Assembly (NCBI GenBank): GCA_003224075.1
Contig: QHYF01000083.1
Span: 1-10,463, forward strand
DNA length: 10,463 nt
Reading direction: 5' to 3'
Source: Acidobacteriota bacterium
GTDB taxonomy: Bacteria > Acidobacteriota > Terriglobia > Acidiferrales > UBA7541
Shown: positions 1 through 7,514 of the stretch, piece by piece
How the letters are laid out: each line of letters opens with the position of its first letter
How positions within the stretch are numbered: the first letter of the stretch is position 1
The notes under the pieces: model-generated
What the model saw: only the letters and a program-made list of their open reading frames with translations
Database searches by the model: none
Told to the model about the DNA's origin: nothing
Made by a program: the position numbers and the translations under genes

Positions 1-1482
1 TTCCTTGTCGCGGCGTTCTTGCAGGGATTTCAGCTGAGCCGAAAGCTCCGTCTTTTGTCCGGCGATCGCTGCCAGGCGCTCGGCATGATCGGAACCCACG
101 GCAGCTTCGCGCTGGAGCACCCGCTGTTGAACTTCCAAGTCGTCCAGTTGGCGGCTTGTGTCTTCGATTTGCGGCGGCGTTGCATTTTGTCCCAGAGACA
201 GCCGGGCGCAAGCAGTATCCAGAACGCTCACGGCCTTGTCGGGCAATTGCCTGCCCGCGAGGTAGCGATGAGAAAATTTGGTAGCCGATTGCACCGCCTC
301 GTCAAGGATCCGGACGTTGTGATGCTTTTCGAGGGAACCGACGATGCCGCGAAGCATGACCATGCACTGTTGTTCCGCCGGTTCCTCCACCTTGACGACC
401 TGAAAACGGCGCGCAAGGGCTGCGTCCTTCTCAAAATACTTCTTGTACTCAGACCAAGTGGTCGCGGCGATGGTGCGCAATTCGCCACGCGCCAGCGCCG
501 GCTTCAAGAGATTGGCGGCATCACCCTGACCGGCGGCGCCGCCGGCGCCAATCATGGTGTGGGCTTCGTCAATGAAAAGGATGATTGGCGTGGGAGACGA
601 CTTAACCTCTTCAATAAGCCCTTTCAGGCGATTCTCGAATTCTCCTTTTATCCCAGCTCCGGCCTGAAGGAGGGCAAGATCCAGAGAACGGATGGTGACA
701 TTCTTCAGCGGCGGAGGGACGTCGCCCGCAGCCACGCGCAGCGCAAAGCCCTCGACGACGGCGGTCTTGCCGACACCGGCTTCGCCGGTGAGAATGGGAT
801 TGTTCTGGCGGCGGCGAGTGAGGATGTCAATGATCTGGCGAATTTCGTGGTCGCGTCCAAGGACGGGATCCACTTTCCCCGCGCGCGCATTGGCAGTGAG
901 ATCGATTGTGAACTGATTGAGATTCTGCGTTTTGCCGCCGCCAGGAGCGCCGGGAGCACCAGCTGGGGCCATGCCCGGGACTTCGGCGGCCTGAGCCGTC
1001 TCGTGATCCTCAGGCGAGCCCGCCACGATGTTCCAGAAATTCTTGCGAAGCGTTTCCTCACTGATCTTCTGGAATTCACGCGTGACTTCGCGCATCAGGC
1101 GCGCCAAATCCGGAGAGGCGGCGATGGCCAGGATGCAAAAGCCGGAACGCACCTGCGCGGCGCCGAAATCAAGCGAACCGGTGGTCCACGCCTCCGACAA
1201 CACTTGCACCAGCGAAGGGCTGAAAACAGGAGTTCGCGCATTGCCGGTCTTGAGCTTGTCAAGGCTGGAAGTGAGATCGCTCGCGAAATGCGATTTGTTG
1301 ACCGCGAAATGCTTGAGGATGTGCTGCAAGTCGCTATCGGTGACTTCGAGCAACTTCATCAGGAAGTGTTCGATTTCGATGTCGTAGTGAGTTCGCGACA
1401 GGCAGAAACCCGCTGCGGCTTCGAGGCCAGTGCGCGCGGTATCGTTCAGTTTTCCGATGAGCCCTTTCAAGTTGGAGGCCAT
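1..1482 (-). CDS. clpV: T6SS AAA+ ATPase ClpV (TssH), N-terminal 494 residues, cut by window edge
   Basis: ClpV is the Hsp100/Clp-type ATPase that pulls apart the contracted TssB-TssC sheath in the cytoplasm so that its subunits can be reused. The frame is open from an ATG at 1482 to base 1. Residues 1-150 form a Clp N domain, the part that recognises the sheath. A Pro/Ala/Gly linker follows at about 165-184, then the first AAA+ module: Walker A GEAGVGKT at 233-240, Walker B with D305-E306, the sensor-1 stretch just after 'ELRTIAATT', and an arginine finger pair R358-R359 in 'ALARRFQ'. From about 445 the charged, Gln-rich helical sequence is the start of the ClpB/ClpV coiled-coil middle domain. 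The second ATPase module lies outside the window; family members are usually 850-900 residues. A Shine-Dalgarno AAAGGA (1489-1494) sits 6 nt before the ATG, and tssG ends 16 nt upstream. The T6SS context and the 'TTWSEYKKYFEKDAALARRF' signature favour ClpV over ClpB. Confidence 0.96.
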   Translation of the reverse strand, partial: MASNLKGLIGKLNDTARTGLEAAAGFCLSRTHYDIEIEHFLMKLLEVTDSDLQHILKHFAVNKSHFASDLTSSLDKLKTGNARTPVFSPSLVQVLSEAWTTGSLDFGAAQVRSGFCILAIAASPDLARLMREVTREFQKISEETLRKNFWNIVAGSPEDHETAQAAEVPGMAPAGAPGAPGGGKTQNLNQFTIDLTANARAGKVDPVLGRDHEIRQIIDILTRRRQNNPILTGEAGVGKTAVVEGFALRVAAGDVPPPLKNVTIRSLDLALLQAGAGIKGEFENRLKGLIEEVKSSPTPIILFIDEAHTMIGAGGAAGQGDAANLLKPALARGELRTIAATTWSEYKKYFEKDAALARRFQVVKVEEPAEQQCMVMLRGIVGSLEKHHNVRILDEAVQSATKFSHRYLAGRQLPDKAVSVLDTACARLSLGQNATPPQIEDTSRQLDDLEVQQRVLQREAAVGSDHAERLAAIAGQKTELSAQLKSLQERRDKE

Positions 1483-1498
1483 GGTCCGTCCTTTCTAA

Positions 1499-2545
1499 TC
1501 ACAAAGCCAGGATTGTGTCCTCAGGGTCCCGCCGAATGGAGCCGGACCGGACCCAGCTTACCCAGCCTAATCTTGGAGATTCGTCGCCTTCCGAGCCCAA
1601 TTCACAGGCGGGCACTTCATCCCGCTCGAGAACCAACTGCACTTCAAAATCAATTTCGTCGTTGGAAAAAAAGCGCGTCAACCCGCGCAGAGCCTGGAAC
1701 GCGGAGCCATTCGGAAGAAAATCGAGATACTGAGAGAGCGAAAGGGGCCCAAGTTTGATTCGCGCGCGGGCTTGCTGGTCCCAGACCTCATTTCCGGCCA
1801 CCGCGCCTTGCCCGAGCTGTTCGGAAGGAGTCTCCCGATCACCCAAGCGGCACTCGGTCGCGGGATCCAGCCGGAACCATCCGCCCAGCAATTGCTGCAC
1901 TTCGACAGGGACTTCGAAGTATTCATTAAGGATCATTTCCAGGGCCTTGGCCGAACGAGGCCGCTGGGCCAGAATCCCGGCAAAAAAAAGAAAGGCTTCA
2001 TCCGGGACGGCTTGGCGCTCCTGCAGGCCTTCCGTACCCATGCCGATCAGGTCCAGCAAGAGGTGAGAGAAGCGGTCCAGCTCGCCGCGCTCATAGGCGA
2101 TGGAGAAGCGGTACTTTTCCCAGGCCTGGTAGAAGAGAGAAATAAAGCGGTGATTGAAAATGTCGAGAAAGTCGCGCAGCGTCCTGTCGTTGGCCCGCAG
2201 CCGTTCGGCGATGAGACCTGTGTACCAGTGGGGAAGCGCCCCCACGGGCCCCATCAAGCCGAGGAAGTTAACCTTCATCTGGTGGGGCTTATTCGCGTTC
2301 CATTCGAGCGATTGAATCTGGCTGGCCGGGAAAGCCAGTGAGGGATTAGAGCCGAAGCGGGCAATTTCCTCGGAAGGATTGACGAACCTGCCGACCGGTT
2401 TGCGTTCCGGTAAAAGCCGCTCGAGCAGACGCACGGCTTGGAAGAAACCAAACGTGCACGGCTGCTCTCGGAGCCGGGCTTCGAGGTCGGAAGGCGCAAG
2501 CGATTGCTTCAGAGCAGTATCGCCTGGCCCGCTCGTGGCGGCCAT
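1499..2545 (-). CDS. tssG: T6SS baseplate wedge protein TssG (VasB/ImpH)
   Basis: TssG joins two copies of TssF and TssE to build the T6SS baseplate wedge, the platform from which tube and sheath polymerise. The 348-residue product has the usual family length of about 330-350. Family hallmarks are 'FGFFQAVRLLERL' at 32-44, 'RFGSNPSLAFPASQI' at 63-77, the 'NFLGLMGPVGALPHWYT' block at 93-109, and the helix 'FLDIFNHRFISLFYQAWEKYR' just after it. There is no signal peptide and no membrane segment, as expected for a cytoplasmic baseplate part. The ATG at 2545 lies inside the end of tssF, a 37-nt overlap. A Shine-Dalgarno AAAGGAG at 2557-2563 lies 11 nt upstream, a rather long spacing. No better start exists, because the next Met comes after the conserved FFQAVRLLER block. 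The gene ends with TGA, 16 nt before clpV. Confidence 0.95.
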   Translation of the reverse strand: MAATSGPGDTALKQSLAPSDLEARLREQPCTFGFFQAVRLLERLLPERKPVGRFVNPSEEIARFGSNPSLAFPASQIQSLEWNANKPHQMKVNFLGLMGPVGALPHWYTGLIAERLRANDRTLRDFLDIFNHRFISLFYQAWEKYRFSIAYERGELDRFSHLLLDLIGMGTEGLQERQAVPDEAFLFFAGILAQRPRSAKALEMILNEYFEVPVEVQQLLGGWFRLDPATECRLGDRETPSEQLGQGAVAGNEVWDQQARARIKLGPLSLSQYLDFLPNGSAFQALRGLTRFFSNDEIDFEVQLVLERDEVPACELGSEGDESPRLGWVSWVRSGSIRRDPEDTILAL

Positions 2546-4356
2546 TGCCGTAAGAGCTCCTTTCGCTGCCGCGTCCGCGCCAACAGTTGACTGAAACTGT
2601 TGATGGAGGCGTACAAACCCAGAAAATGCTCGAGCACGCTGGCGAACAAGTAGACGCCGCCGCCGACGTATTGCTCCTCATCGAATTCGATTTCGACTTG
2701 CCTGCCGCGCACAAAACCAATTCCGTTCTCCGAAATGACGCGGGCGAAGTGGCGGTGGCTTTTCAAAGTCAGCAGGCCTGCAATTTGCTTTTCCTGAAAA
2801 GCGGACTCGCTGAAATTGTAGAGGCGCAGTATTTCCGTCAGGGCATCCTTGCCTTCGTCCACGAGCGACAAATAATTGAGCGACAGATGAGAAATGAGCC
2901 GCCAGAGAACGCCTTTGCCGGTGGGCGGGCGGACTGTCGCGGTCGGTTTACGCAGGGCCACAATGCGCTTCACGGCCCCAAGTCCCTCCAACTCAAAGTC
3001 GCCCGCTTCGTTCCCGAGCGGCAGGCGGTAGGGCAAGTCGCGATTCGAGCAAGTACAGTGAACCGTAATGGTGTCCACATCGGGCCTCATGGGCCTCCCG
3101 GTGAGGTCCATCAAGGAAAGAAAGACCTCCGTGCCTTCGTCGTTCCTCCTCTGCGAAGGCCGGCGGCTGGCATACCAGAAAGCCTGCTGGCGTTTTTGCT
3201 GGCGCGACGAGGCATGACGAAAACGGTAAAACGGCTCAAATTGCAGGATCTGATGAGTGTCGCGGTCCGGCGATATGACGTCATCGATGGAGAAAATCTC
3301 AAGAGCGTGTCTTCGGCGCACATCCGGAACCACCGGATATTCGAAGTCCGTTTGATCCAAAAGGATGGGCTCCGCGGTCAAGGGAAAGAGATTGATGACG
3401 GGCGAACATCCCAGACCCAAAGTCTTCGCCGAGACGTTCAGCTCGAGCATCTGGCTGCGCTCGGCGCGTTCGAAACTGGAGATCAAAAAGATGATCTCGA
3501 CTCGCGGCCCGAAACCAGCTTTCTCCAATGCCTCGAGTCCGTTAAGGTCCAGAAAAAAGAACTTTTCCGGGAACGTGAAATATTCCTGCAAGAGACGGTA
3601 ACCCGAGAAGGAATGCCGCGGATAGGGCAGGAGCGCCTCATCATCCTCGAATCCAACAGGGCGCAGGGAACTTGCCGGGAGCACGACCGGCAGTTTCCGA
3701 GAATTGGGTGCCAAGTCGCGGATCAGAATTTGCGTGCAACTGTTGCAGAGCAACTCGTAAAGGGCGTGAACGAGATTGCCTTCGCCATTCAGATGGAACC
3801 GCAACGACCGCATCTGCATCTTGCTGAAATCGGCGTCGGGCAAGCAGCTGACCTCAACACGCAGCGCCGCGGCAGCCTCAGCAGCCTTGATCGCGGGCCT
3901 CAGCCGGTCCGGCGTGAGCCATTGAGCCTCTGCAATCGAGAGGGGCCAGAGGGTGGTGTCGTAACACGTTCGAAATTTGCAGGGGTGGCCTTCGATTGGT
4001 CTGGAATAGAGCATCGAACCGCGGGGAATCGGCAACCCGCCGGAGAGTTTGCCCTGTTCCGGATCCAGGTGAAACCGCACCACGGTCATCGAGGGAATCG
4101 GCCGGATGTAATGCGGATAAAGAACGGTGAGAAGGGCTTCCGTGATTTCCGGAAATTCATCGTCAATTTTCAGGTGGACGCGCGCAGCCAGGAACGCGGC
4201 CGCTTCAATCAATCGTTCCACGTGGGGATCTTCACAACGATTGGGCTCCAGAAGCAGGCGTGACGCTACTTTAGGATACTTCTCCGCAAAATCAGCGCCC
4301 ATTTGACGCAGATACGTGAGTTCGCGCTCGTAATACGTCAGCAGTTCATCCCGCAC
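2509..4356 (-). CDS. tssF: T6SS baseplate protein TssF (VasA/ImpG)
   Basis: TssF is the largest baseplate wedge subunit and works with TssG, TssE and TssK under the membrane complex. The 615-residue product has the standard family length. It opens with 'LLTYYERELTYLRQMGADFAEKYPK' (5-29), followed by 'PHVERLIEAAAFLAARVHLKIDDEFPE' and 'LLTVLYPHYIRPIPSMTVVRF' (75-95), the most recognisable part of the family. The C-terminal signature 'GVYLFASVLEHFLGLYASINSFSQL' is at about 567-591. The start is a GTG at 4356, preceded 5 nt upstream by AGGGGA (4362-4367). The only nearby ATG (4349) is out of frame. The gene overlaps the end of tssE by 11 nt and the start of tssG by 37 nt, so translation of the three baseplate genes is probably coupled. 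The short Arg- and Pro-rich tail after the C-terminal signature is the part shared with the tssG start. Confidence 0.96.
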   Translation of the reverse strand: MRDELLTYYERELTYLRQMGADFAEKYPKVASRLLLEPNRCEDPHVERLIEAAAFLAARVHLKIDDEFPEITEALLTVLYPHYIRPIPSMTVVRFHLDPEQGKLSGGLPIPRGSMLYSRPIEGHPCKFRTCYDTTLWPLSIAEAQWLTPDRLRPAIKAAEAAAALRVEVSCLPDADFSKMQMRSLRFHLNGEGNLVHALYELLCNSCTQILIRDLAPNSRKLPVVLPASSLRPVGFEDDEALLPYPRHSFSGYRLLQEYFTFPEKFFFLDLNGLEALEKAGFGPRVEIIFLISSFERAERSQMLELNVSAKTLGLGCSPVINLFPLTAEPILLDQTDFEYPVVPDVRRRHALEIFSIDDVISPDRDTHQILQFEPFYRFRHASSRQQKRQQAFWYASRRPSQRRNDEGTEVFLSLMDLTGRPMRPDVDTITVHCTCSNRDLPYRLPLGNEAGDFELEGLGAVKRIVALRKPTATVRPPTGKGVLWRLISHLSLNYLSLVDEGKDALTEILRLYNFSESAFQEKQIAGLLTLKSHRHFARVISENGIGFVRGRQVEIEFDEEQYVGGGVYLFASVLEHFLGLYASINSFSQLLARTRQRKELLRQWPPRAGQAILL

Positions 4357-4855
4357 TGGCGTCCCCTATGAGCTGGTATTCCCCGCTGGTTAGTTCCAGC
4401 GCCGCATCGAAAACGATGTGCTCGGGCGCAGGATCGATCTTGAGCATGCCTTCGATAACAAATCGCATTACGCGAGCAGCACCGGTAGCGGGAACAACGG
4501 CAACTTTTACACCGTCAAGCCGCGGCTCAAACAACCTCACTGCGCTTTCGATCTCCGCGAGCAAACGCTCCTTCTCGTAAAGAAAATTCTGGCCGATTTC
4601 CGTAATATCCGGGACTCCGTAGTTGAACACGGAACGCCGCGTTTCGGCGCTCGATTCGGGCAGCGGCTCGATGGTACAACGCGTGTTCAGCAAGTTCTCC
4701 AAGTCCCGGCGGATGGCAACTTTCAATTGGGCCAGCGACTTGCTGTGTGTGAGCGGGCCTTCCACCTTGGATTTGGGCTCGTCGTCGAGCAGCCGGTCCA
4801 AAACCGAAAGAGTAACCGGCCCGAGGAGTTCGCGCTTTGTTTCTCGTTCCGCCAT
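4346..4855 (-). CDS. tssE: T6SS baseplate protein TssE (gp25-like)
   Basis: TssE is the T6SS counterpart of phage T4 gp25, a small wedge protein that starts sheath polymerisation at the baseplate. The product is 169 residues from the chosen start. It carries the family blocks 'AIRRDLENLLNTR' (47-59) and 'SVFNYGVPDIT' (75-85), and the gp25-like C-terminal half with 'RVMRFVIEGMLKIDP' (128-142) and the beta-strand 'HIVFDAALELTSGEYQL'. The frame stays open to an ATG at 4900 inside tssA, but the ATG at 4855 is preferred: GAGGT (4860-4864) lies 4-5 nt upstream, the spacing to the tssA stop is then 2 nt, and the extra 15 residues (Gly/Pro-rich) match nothing in the family. The end overlaps the tssF GTG start by 11 nt. 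No membrane or signal sequence is seen. Confidence 0.94.
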   Translation of the reverse strand: MAERETKRELLGPVTLSVLDRLLDDEPKSKVEGPLTHSKSLAQLKVAIRRDLENLLNTRCTIEPLPESSAETRRSVFNYGVPDITEIGQNFLYEKERLLAEIESAVRLFEPRLDGVKVAVVPATGAARVMRFVIEGMLKIDPAPEHIVFDAALELTSGEYQLIGDASAG

Positions 4856-4857
4856 TC

Positions 4858-6669
4858 TTACCTCATGCCAGAAAGCACCTGCACCGGGTCCAACCGGCAA
4901 ATCTTCTGATAGATTTTCTGCTTCGCAGCGTCGTCGTGGCCGAGTTTATCCATACAGCGAAAGAGCAGGGCCAGGGGATGCGCCAGCGCGGAGGACTCTT
5001 CCCACTCCTCGAGTTTGCGCCGGTCAATCTCGTCGGCAAGCTCCGCCAGAATCGGATAAGCGATACGCTCATGCTTTGTGGAAAGGAAGAGCGCGGCAAG
5101 CTGAACTGTTCTTTGGAAACGAGCGCGTCCGGAACGCTCCTGGGCAATTTCCCGCGAAAGAAGTTCGACCGCGTCCTGGATGCGTCCCTCGCGCGCAGCT
5201 TGCTGGGCAAGCTGCAGCACGTCGGGTGATGCGCTGCCATTGCCTGCGACAGCCGCAATGCCGACCGCGGGCGGCGTGACCACGATCTCCGGTTCCGGCG
5301 AGGTGGGCGGTGGAAGCAAAATACTCTCACGAATCCATGCTTGCGTCTCATTGTTGGCCGCCGGTGTATCGTCGGAAAGCGATGCGGATGCTAGATCTGG
5401 ATAATCCCCAAGGAGTGAGCGCAATCCAGCACGCACCGCAGCGGCGACCGCTTCATAGCCCAGACCTTCGCAGGCGCGGACTGTATAGCGCTGCAAATCG
5501 AGCCAGCCTCTGCCACAGGGCAGGCTCATGGCAGCTTCCGCACCTTCGAGCAACTCGCTCCATTGGCCTTCGAGAGCGAGTTTTTTCAATGTCTGCCGAG
5601 TTTCGCTGGGCGGAGGCTCAAGTAACGCACCATCCAGAGAGGGACCATTGGCACGCAGTTCGCCCCAGCGCAGCCCACGCAGAACCATGTAAGGCACTGG
5701 GTTGGCCGCATTTGCAACACGGAAATAGCGCGCCAGAGCAACCATTCGGCGCACAGCGTCTTCGGAATCTGCCGGTTCTTCCGATGCGACTGCCCGCTTG
5801 CGCGCGGGGGCTGCGGCGGCCGTGACTCCCTGGTTGGAAAACACCGCCTCTGCTTCCGCCGTCGCGACTTCACCCTCTGGTCCTTTCTCTTCCGCCGGCT
5901 TCCAAAACTCCCGGACGGTGTCTTGAAGATCCTCAAGGGCTTTCTTCAGGTTCGCGAAGTTGGGAGCCTCACGGCCGAACTTTTCATCGCAGAGCGTTTC
6001 AAGGGCGTTGACCGATTCAACTGCTGCGGCTAGGTCCGCCGTGAGTTGGCGGTAGTAAGACTCGCCCGTGTTTCTTGCTGCCTCATCGAACTCTTCGCCG
6101 GTGCATTTCTTTTCCTCGATCGCCGCCTGGCGCGCCGCCATTTTTGCATCGTTGCCCTGTGCGTCAGCCTCGTAACCGATGCGGCGCGATTCCTGAAACT
6201 TGAACCAATCGAGCTTATTTTTGGTGAGAGGAACTCTGCGAACCTGTGTATCAAGCCGGGCGCCAACCCACTCGATCGGGCCAAAGCGCATTTCGAGATC
6301 GCCGTCTTCGATCTCGGGGTAAAGAGTGTCCCAGAAATTCTCGAGCAGGCCGCGGATGAGGTTGATACCCTGAGTCAGGCCGGCGATTTTCTCTTGCACT
6401 AGCAGAGCTTCCGTCAACCAGGCTGCGATCTGCAGGTCCTTGGTTCTTTTGGAGAGAGCTTCCGTGGAGAGTTTGAGGACTTGGACAAAATCGGCCTTCT
6501 TAATGGCACGCGCCCAAACGTCTTTCTTGGAGGCTTCCTCGGAAAGCTGGAGCTCTTCCTCAGCGCGGCGGGCTTCGCGAATTTTATCGTATACCGGATC
6601 GTAGCGCAGGTTCTGACCGCTGGGATTTTCCCCGGGGATGGGGTGCAGTAAGCCTTCAGGTAGGGGCAT
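4858..6669 (-). CDS. tssA: T6SS assembly protein TssA, long form (ImpA N-terminal and VasJ-like C-terminal domains)
   Basis: TssA proteins act during T6SS assembly: they contact the baseplate or membrane complex and, depending on class, follow the growing distal end of the sheath. The product has 603 residues. The N-terminal ImpA domain is clear: 'HPIPGENPSGQNLRYDPVYD' at 9-28, then 'IAGLTQGINLIRGLLENFWDTLYPEIEDGD' (95-124) and 'RFGPIEWV' (128-135). A charged and Ala-rich linker (about 260-300) separates it from a second helical region with 'RRMVALARYFRVANAANPVPYMVLRGLRWGEL' (307-338) and 'WLDLQRYTVRACEGLGY' (389-405). A second Pro-rich linker (453-485) leads to a C-terminal TPR-like domain, 'AAREGRIQDAVELLSREIAQ', with a 'RCMDKLGH' segment near the end. 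The domain order fits the long VasJ/VC_A0119-type TssA; this class assignment is an inference. The ATG start has no strong Shine-Dalgarno and follows the tagJ stop by 9 nt, suggesting coupling. The stop is 2 nt before tssE. Confidence 0.93.
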   Translation of the reverse strand: MPLPEGLLHPIPGENPSGQNLRYDPVYDKIREARRAEEELQLSEEASKKDVWARAIKKADFVQVLKLSTEALSKRTKDLQIAAWLTEALLVQEKIAGLTQGINLIRGLLENFWDTLYPEIEDGDLEMRFGPIEWVGARLDTQVRRVPLTKNKLDWFKFQESRRIGYEADAQGNDAKMAARQAAIEEKKCTGEEFDEAARNTGESYYRQLTADLAAAVESVNALETLCDEKFGREAPNFANLKKALEDLQDTVREFWKPAEEKGPEGEVATAEAEAVFSNQGVTAAAAPARKRAVASEEPADSEDAVRRMVALARYFRVANAANPVPYMVLRGLRWGELRANGPSLDGALLEPPPSETRQTLKKLALEGQWSELLEGAEAAMSLPCGRGWLDLQRYTVRACEGLGYEAVAAAVRAGLRSLLGDYPDLASASLSDDTPAANNETQAWIRESILLPPPTSPEPEIVVTPPAVGIAAVAGNGSASPDVLQLAQQAAREGRIQDAVELLSREIAQERSGRARFQRTVQLAALFLSTKHERIAYPILAELADEIDRRKLEEWEESSALAHPLALLFRCMDKLGHDDAAKQKIYQKICRLDPVQVLSGMR

Positions 6670-6678
6670 GGCCGTAAC

Positions 6679-7401
6679 TTAAGAGGCCGCCTGCGCAACC
6701 ACAAACTCAATGTCGCGCAATTCCAGGAGCGGCCATTCTTCGTCGTCCGCGAGGAGCAATTTCTGCCCCTTGGGTACCGCTTCTTCGCTTCCTTCCACTT
6801 CCCAAGCCGTTGCCCTGCCCAATCTGATCGCAGGATCCGCGCTTCGCCAGGAAAAGGGATTGAGAGCAGGAAGAAGCACTTCGCCCAGTTCCCGCCCTTG
6901 AAATGCCGCCGATGTGCGCACCGAGGCGGGGAGCCAAAGCAAATCACGCAACCTTTTTGGAGGCTGGATATGGATCGAAGACAAAAGGGAAAATGGAATC
7001 CAGAGATAACTGCCGGCTACGAAAACTTCCAAGTTTGTTCCAATGCGATGATCCGAATCCGCAAGGTTGTGAAATGGCTTTCCGTTAATCGTTCCGGTGA
7101 CCCTGAGTCCTGATCCATCAGCCACCGGCTTCGGATAGTCTTGCTTCTCGAACATGTCATGGCGCGTCTTCTCTGCCGCCAGAGCCCCGCGGTAAAAGAG
7201 AGCGCCCATCTCGGATTGCGGGCCGCCCTGAGACAAGACATCGAGCTGCTTTTCCGCACGCGCATACTCGCCCGCAAAGCAAAGCAATTCGAAGAGGAAA
7301 GTTCGCCGTTTCGGATCGGTGGGGTTGTCGCGCACCTCAGCGGTGAGCGCCTTGAGCGCTTCATCGAGTCGCCCGGATTGGAACAGTTGTTGAACGGTCA
7401 T
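6679..7401 (-). CDS. tagJ: T6SS accessory protein TagJ (ImpE/SciE family)
   Basis: TagJ (ImpE, SciE) is an accessory T6SS protein. In Pseudomonas aeruginosa it binds the sheath protein TssB and the ATPase ClpV, linking sheath disassembly to the motor without being essential. The product is 240 residues from the chosen ATG at 7401. It starts with a TPR-like repeat pair, 'MTVQQLFQSGRLDEALKALTAEVRDNPTDPKRRTFLFELLCFAGEYARAEKQLDVL' (written here only as residues 1-56 in outline), and continues with the ImpE-type domain containing 'RLRDLLWLPASVR' (150-162) and 'GEVLLPALNPFSW' (173-185). The frame extends to an ATG at 7461. That start lies in a hairpin stem, lacks a Shine-Dalgarno and adds 20 atypical residues, whereas family members begin close to the first TPR helix. 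The start at 7401 also lacks a strong Shine-Dalgarno; a GTG at 7413 is another possibility. Presence of this gene points to the T6SS clade that includes HSI-I. Confidence 0.9.
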   Translation of the reverse strand: MTVQQLFQSGRLDEALKALTAEVRDNPTDPKRRTFLFELLCFAGEYARAEKQLDVLSQGGPQSEMGALFYRGALAAEKTRHDMFEKQDYPKPVADGSGLRVTGTINGKPFHNLADSDHRIGTNLEVFVAGSYLWIPFSLLSSIHIQPPKRLRDLLWLPASVRTSAAFQGRELGEVLLPALNPFSWRSADPAIRLGRATAWEVEGSEEAVPKGQKLLLADDEEWPLLELRDIEFVVAQAAS

Positions 7402-7457
7402 GAGACAATTCACCGGCACGCGTCCATTGCGATCGGCACGCCGCGCAGAAGGTATTA

Positions 7458-7485
7458 GCATGGCCAGTCAAGGGACCGGCCATGC
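7458..7485 (-). other. Strong 12-bp hairpin between hcp and tagJ
   Basis: Starting 29 nt after the hcp stop, the operon mRNA can form a 12-bp stem (arms 7474-7485 and 7458-7469) with a 4-nt CCUU loop. Eleven pairs are Watson-Crick and one is G-U. On the opposite strand the same position would be an A-C mismatch, so the structure is better as RNA from the operon strand. No U-run follows (the next bases are UAAUACC), so it is not a standard intrinsic terminator. It could protect the upstream tssB-tssC-hcp mRNA from 3' exonucleases or partly stop transcription, either of which would raise Hcp above downstream products. The role is inferred; the pairing is directly visible. Confidence 0.6.
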
Positions 7486-7514
7486 CATCATTTAAGGCAA
7501 AATCGGGGCAGCAA

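Noticed and set aside
19..1758. 579-codon plus-strand open frame
   Set aside because: It lies opposite clpV and the end of tssG, whose minus-strand frames carry Walker motifs and family signatures. The plus frame shows no recognisable domain and is an antisense shadow of codon bias.
2587..4263. 558-codon plus-strand open frame
   Set aside because: It is fully antisense to tssF, which has clear family motifs at both ends. No domain or plausible ribosome site supports the plus frame.
4856..4900. 15-residue N-terminal extension of TssE
   Set aside because: The ATG at 4855 has a well placed GAGGT and the extension would overlap tssA with atypical Gly/Pro-rich residues.
7402..7461. N-terminal extension of TagJ to the ATG at 7461
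   Set aside because: The start codon sits in the stem of the strong hairpin, has no Shine-Dalgarno, and the added residues are Arg-rich and unlike family N-termini.
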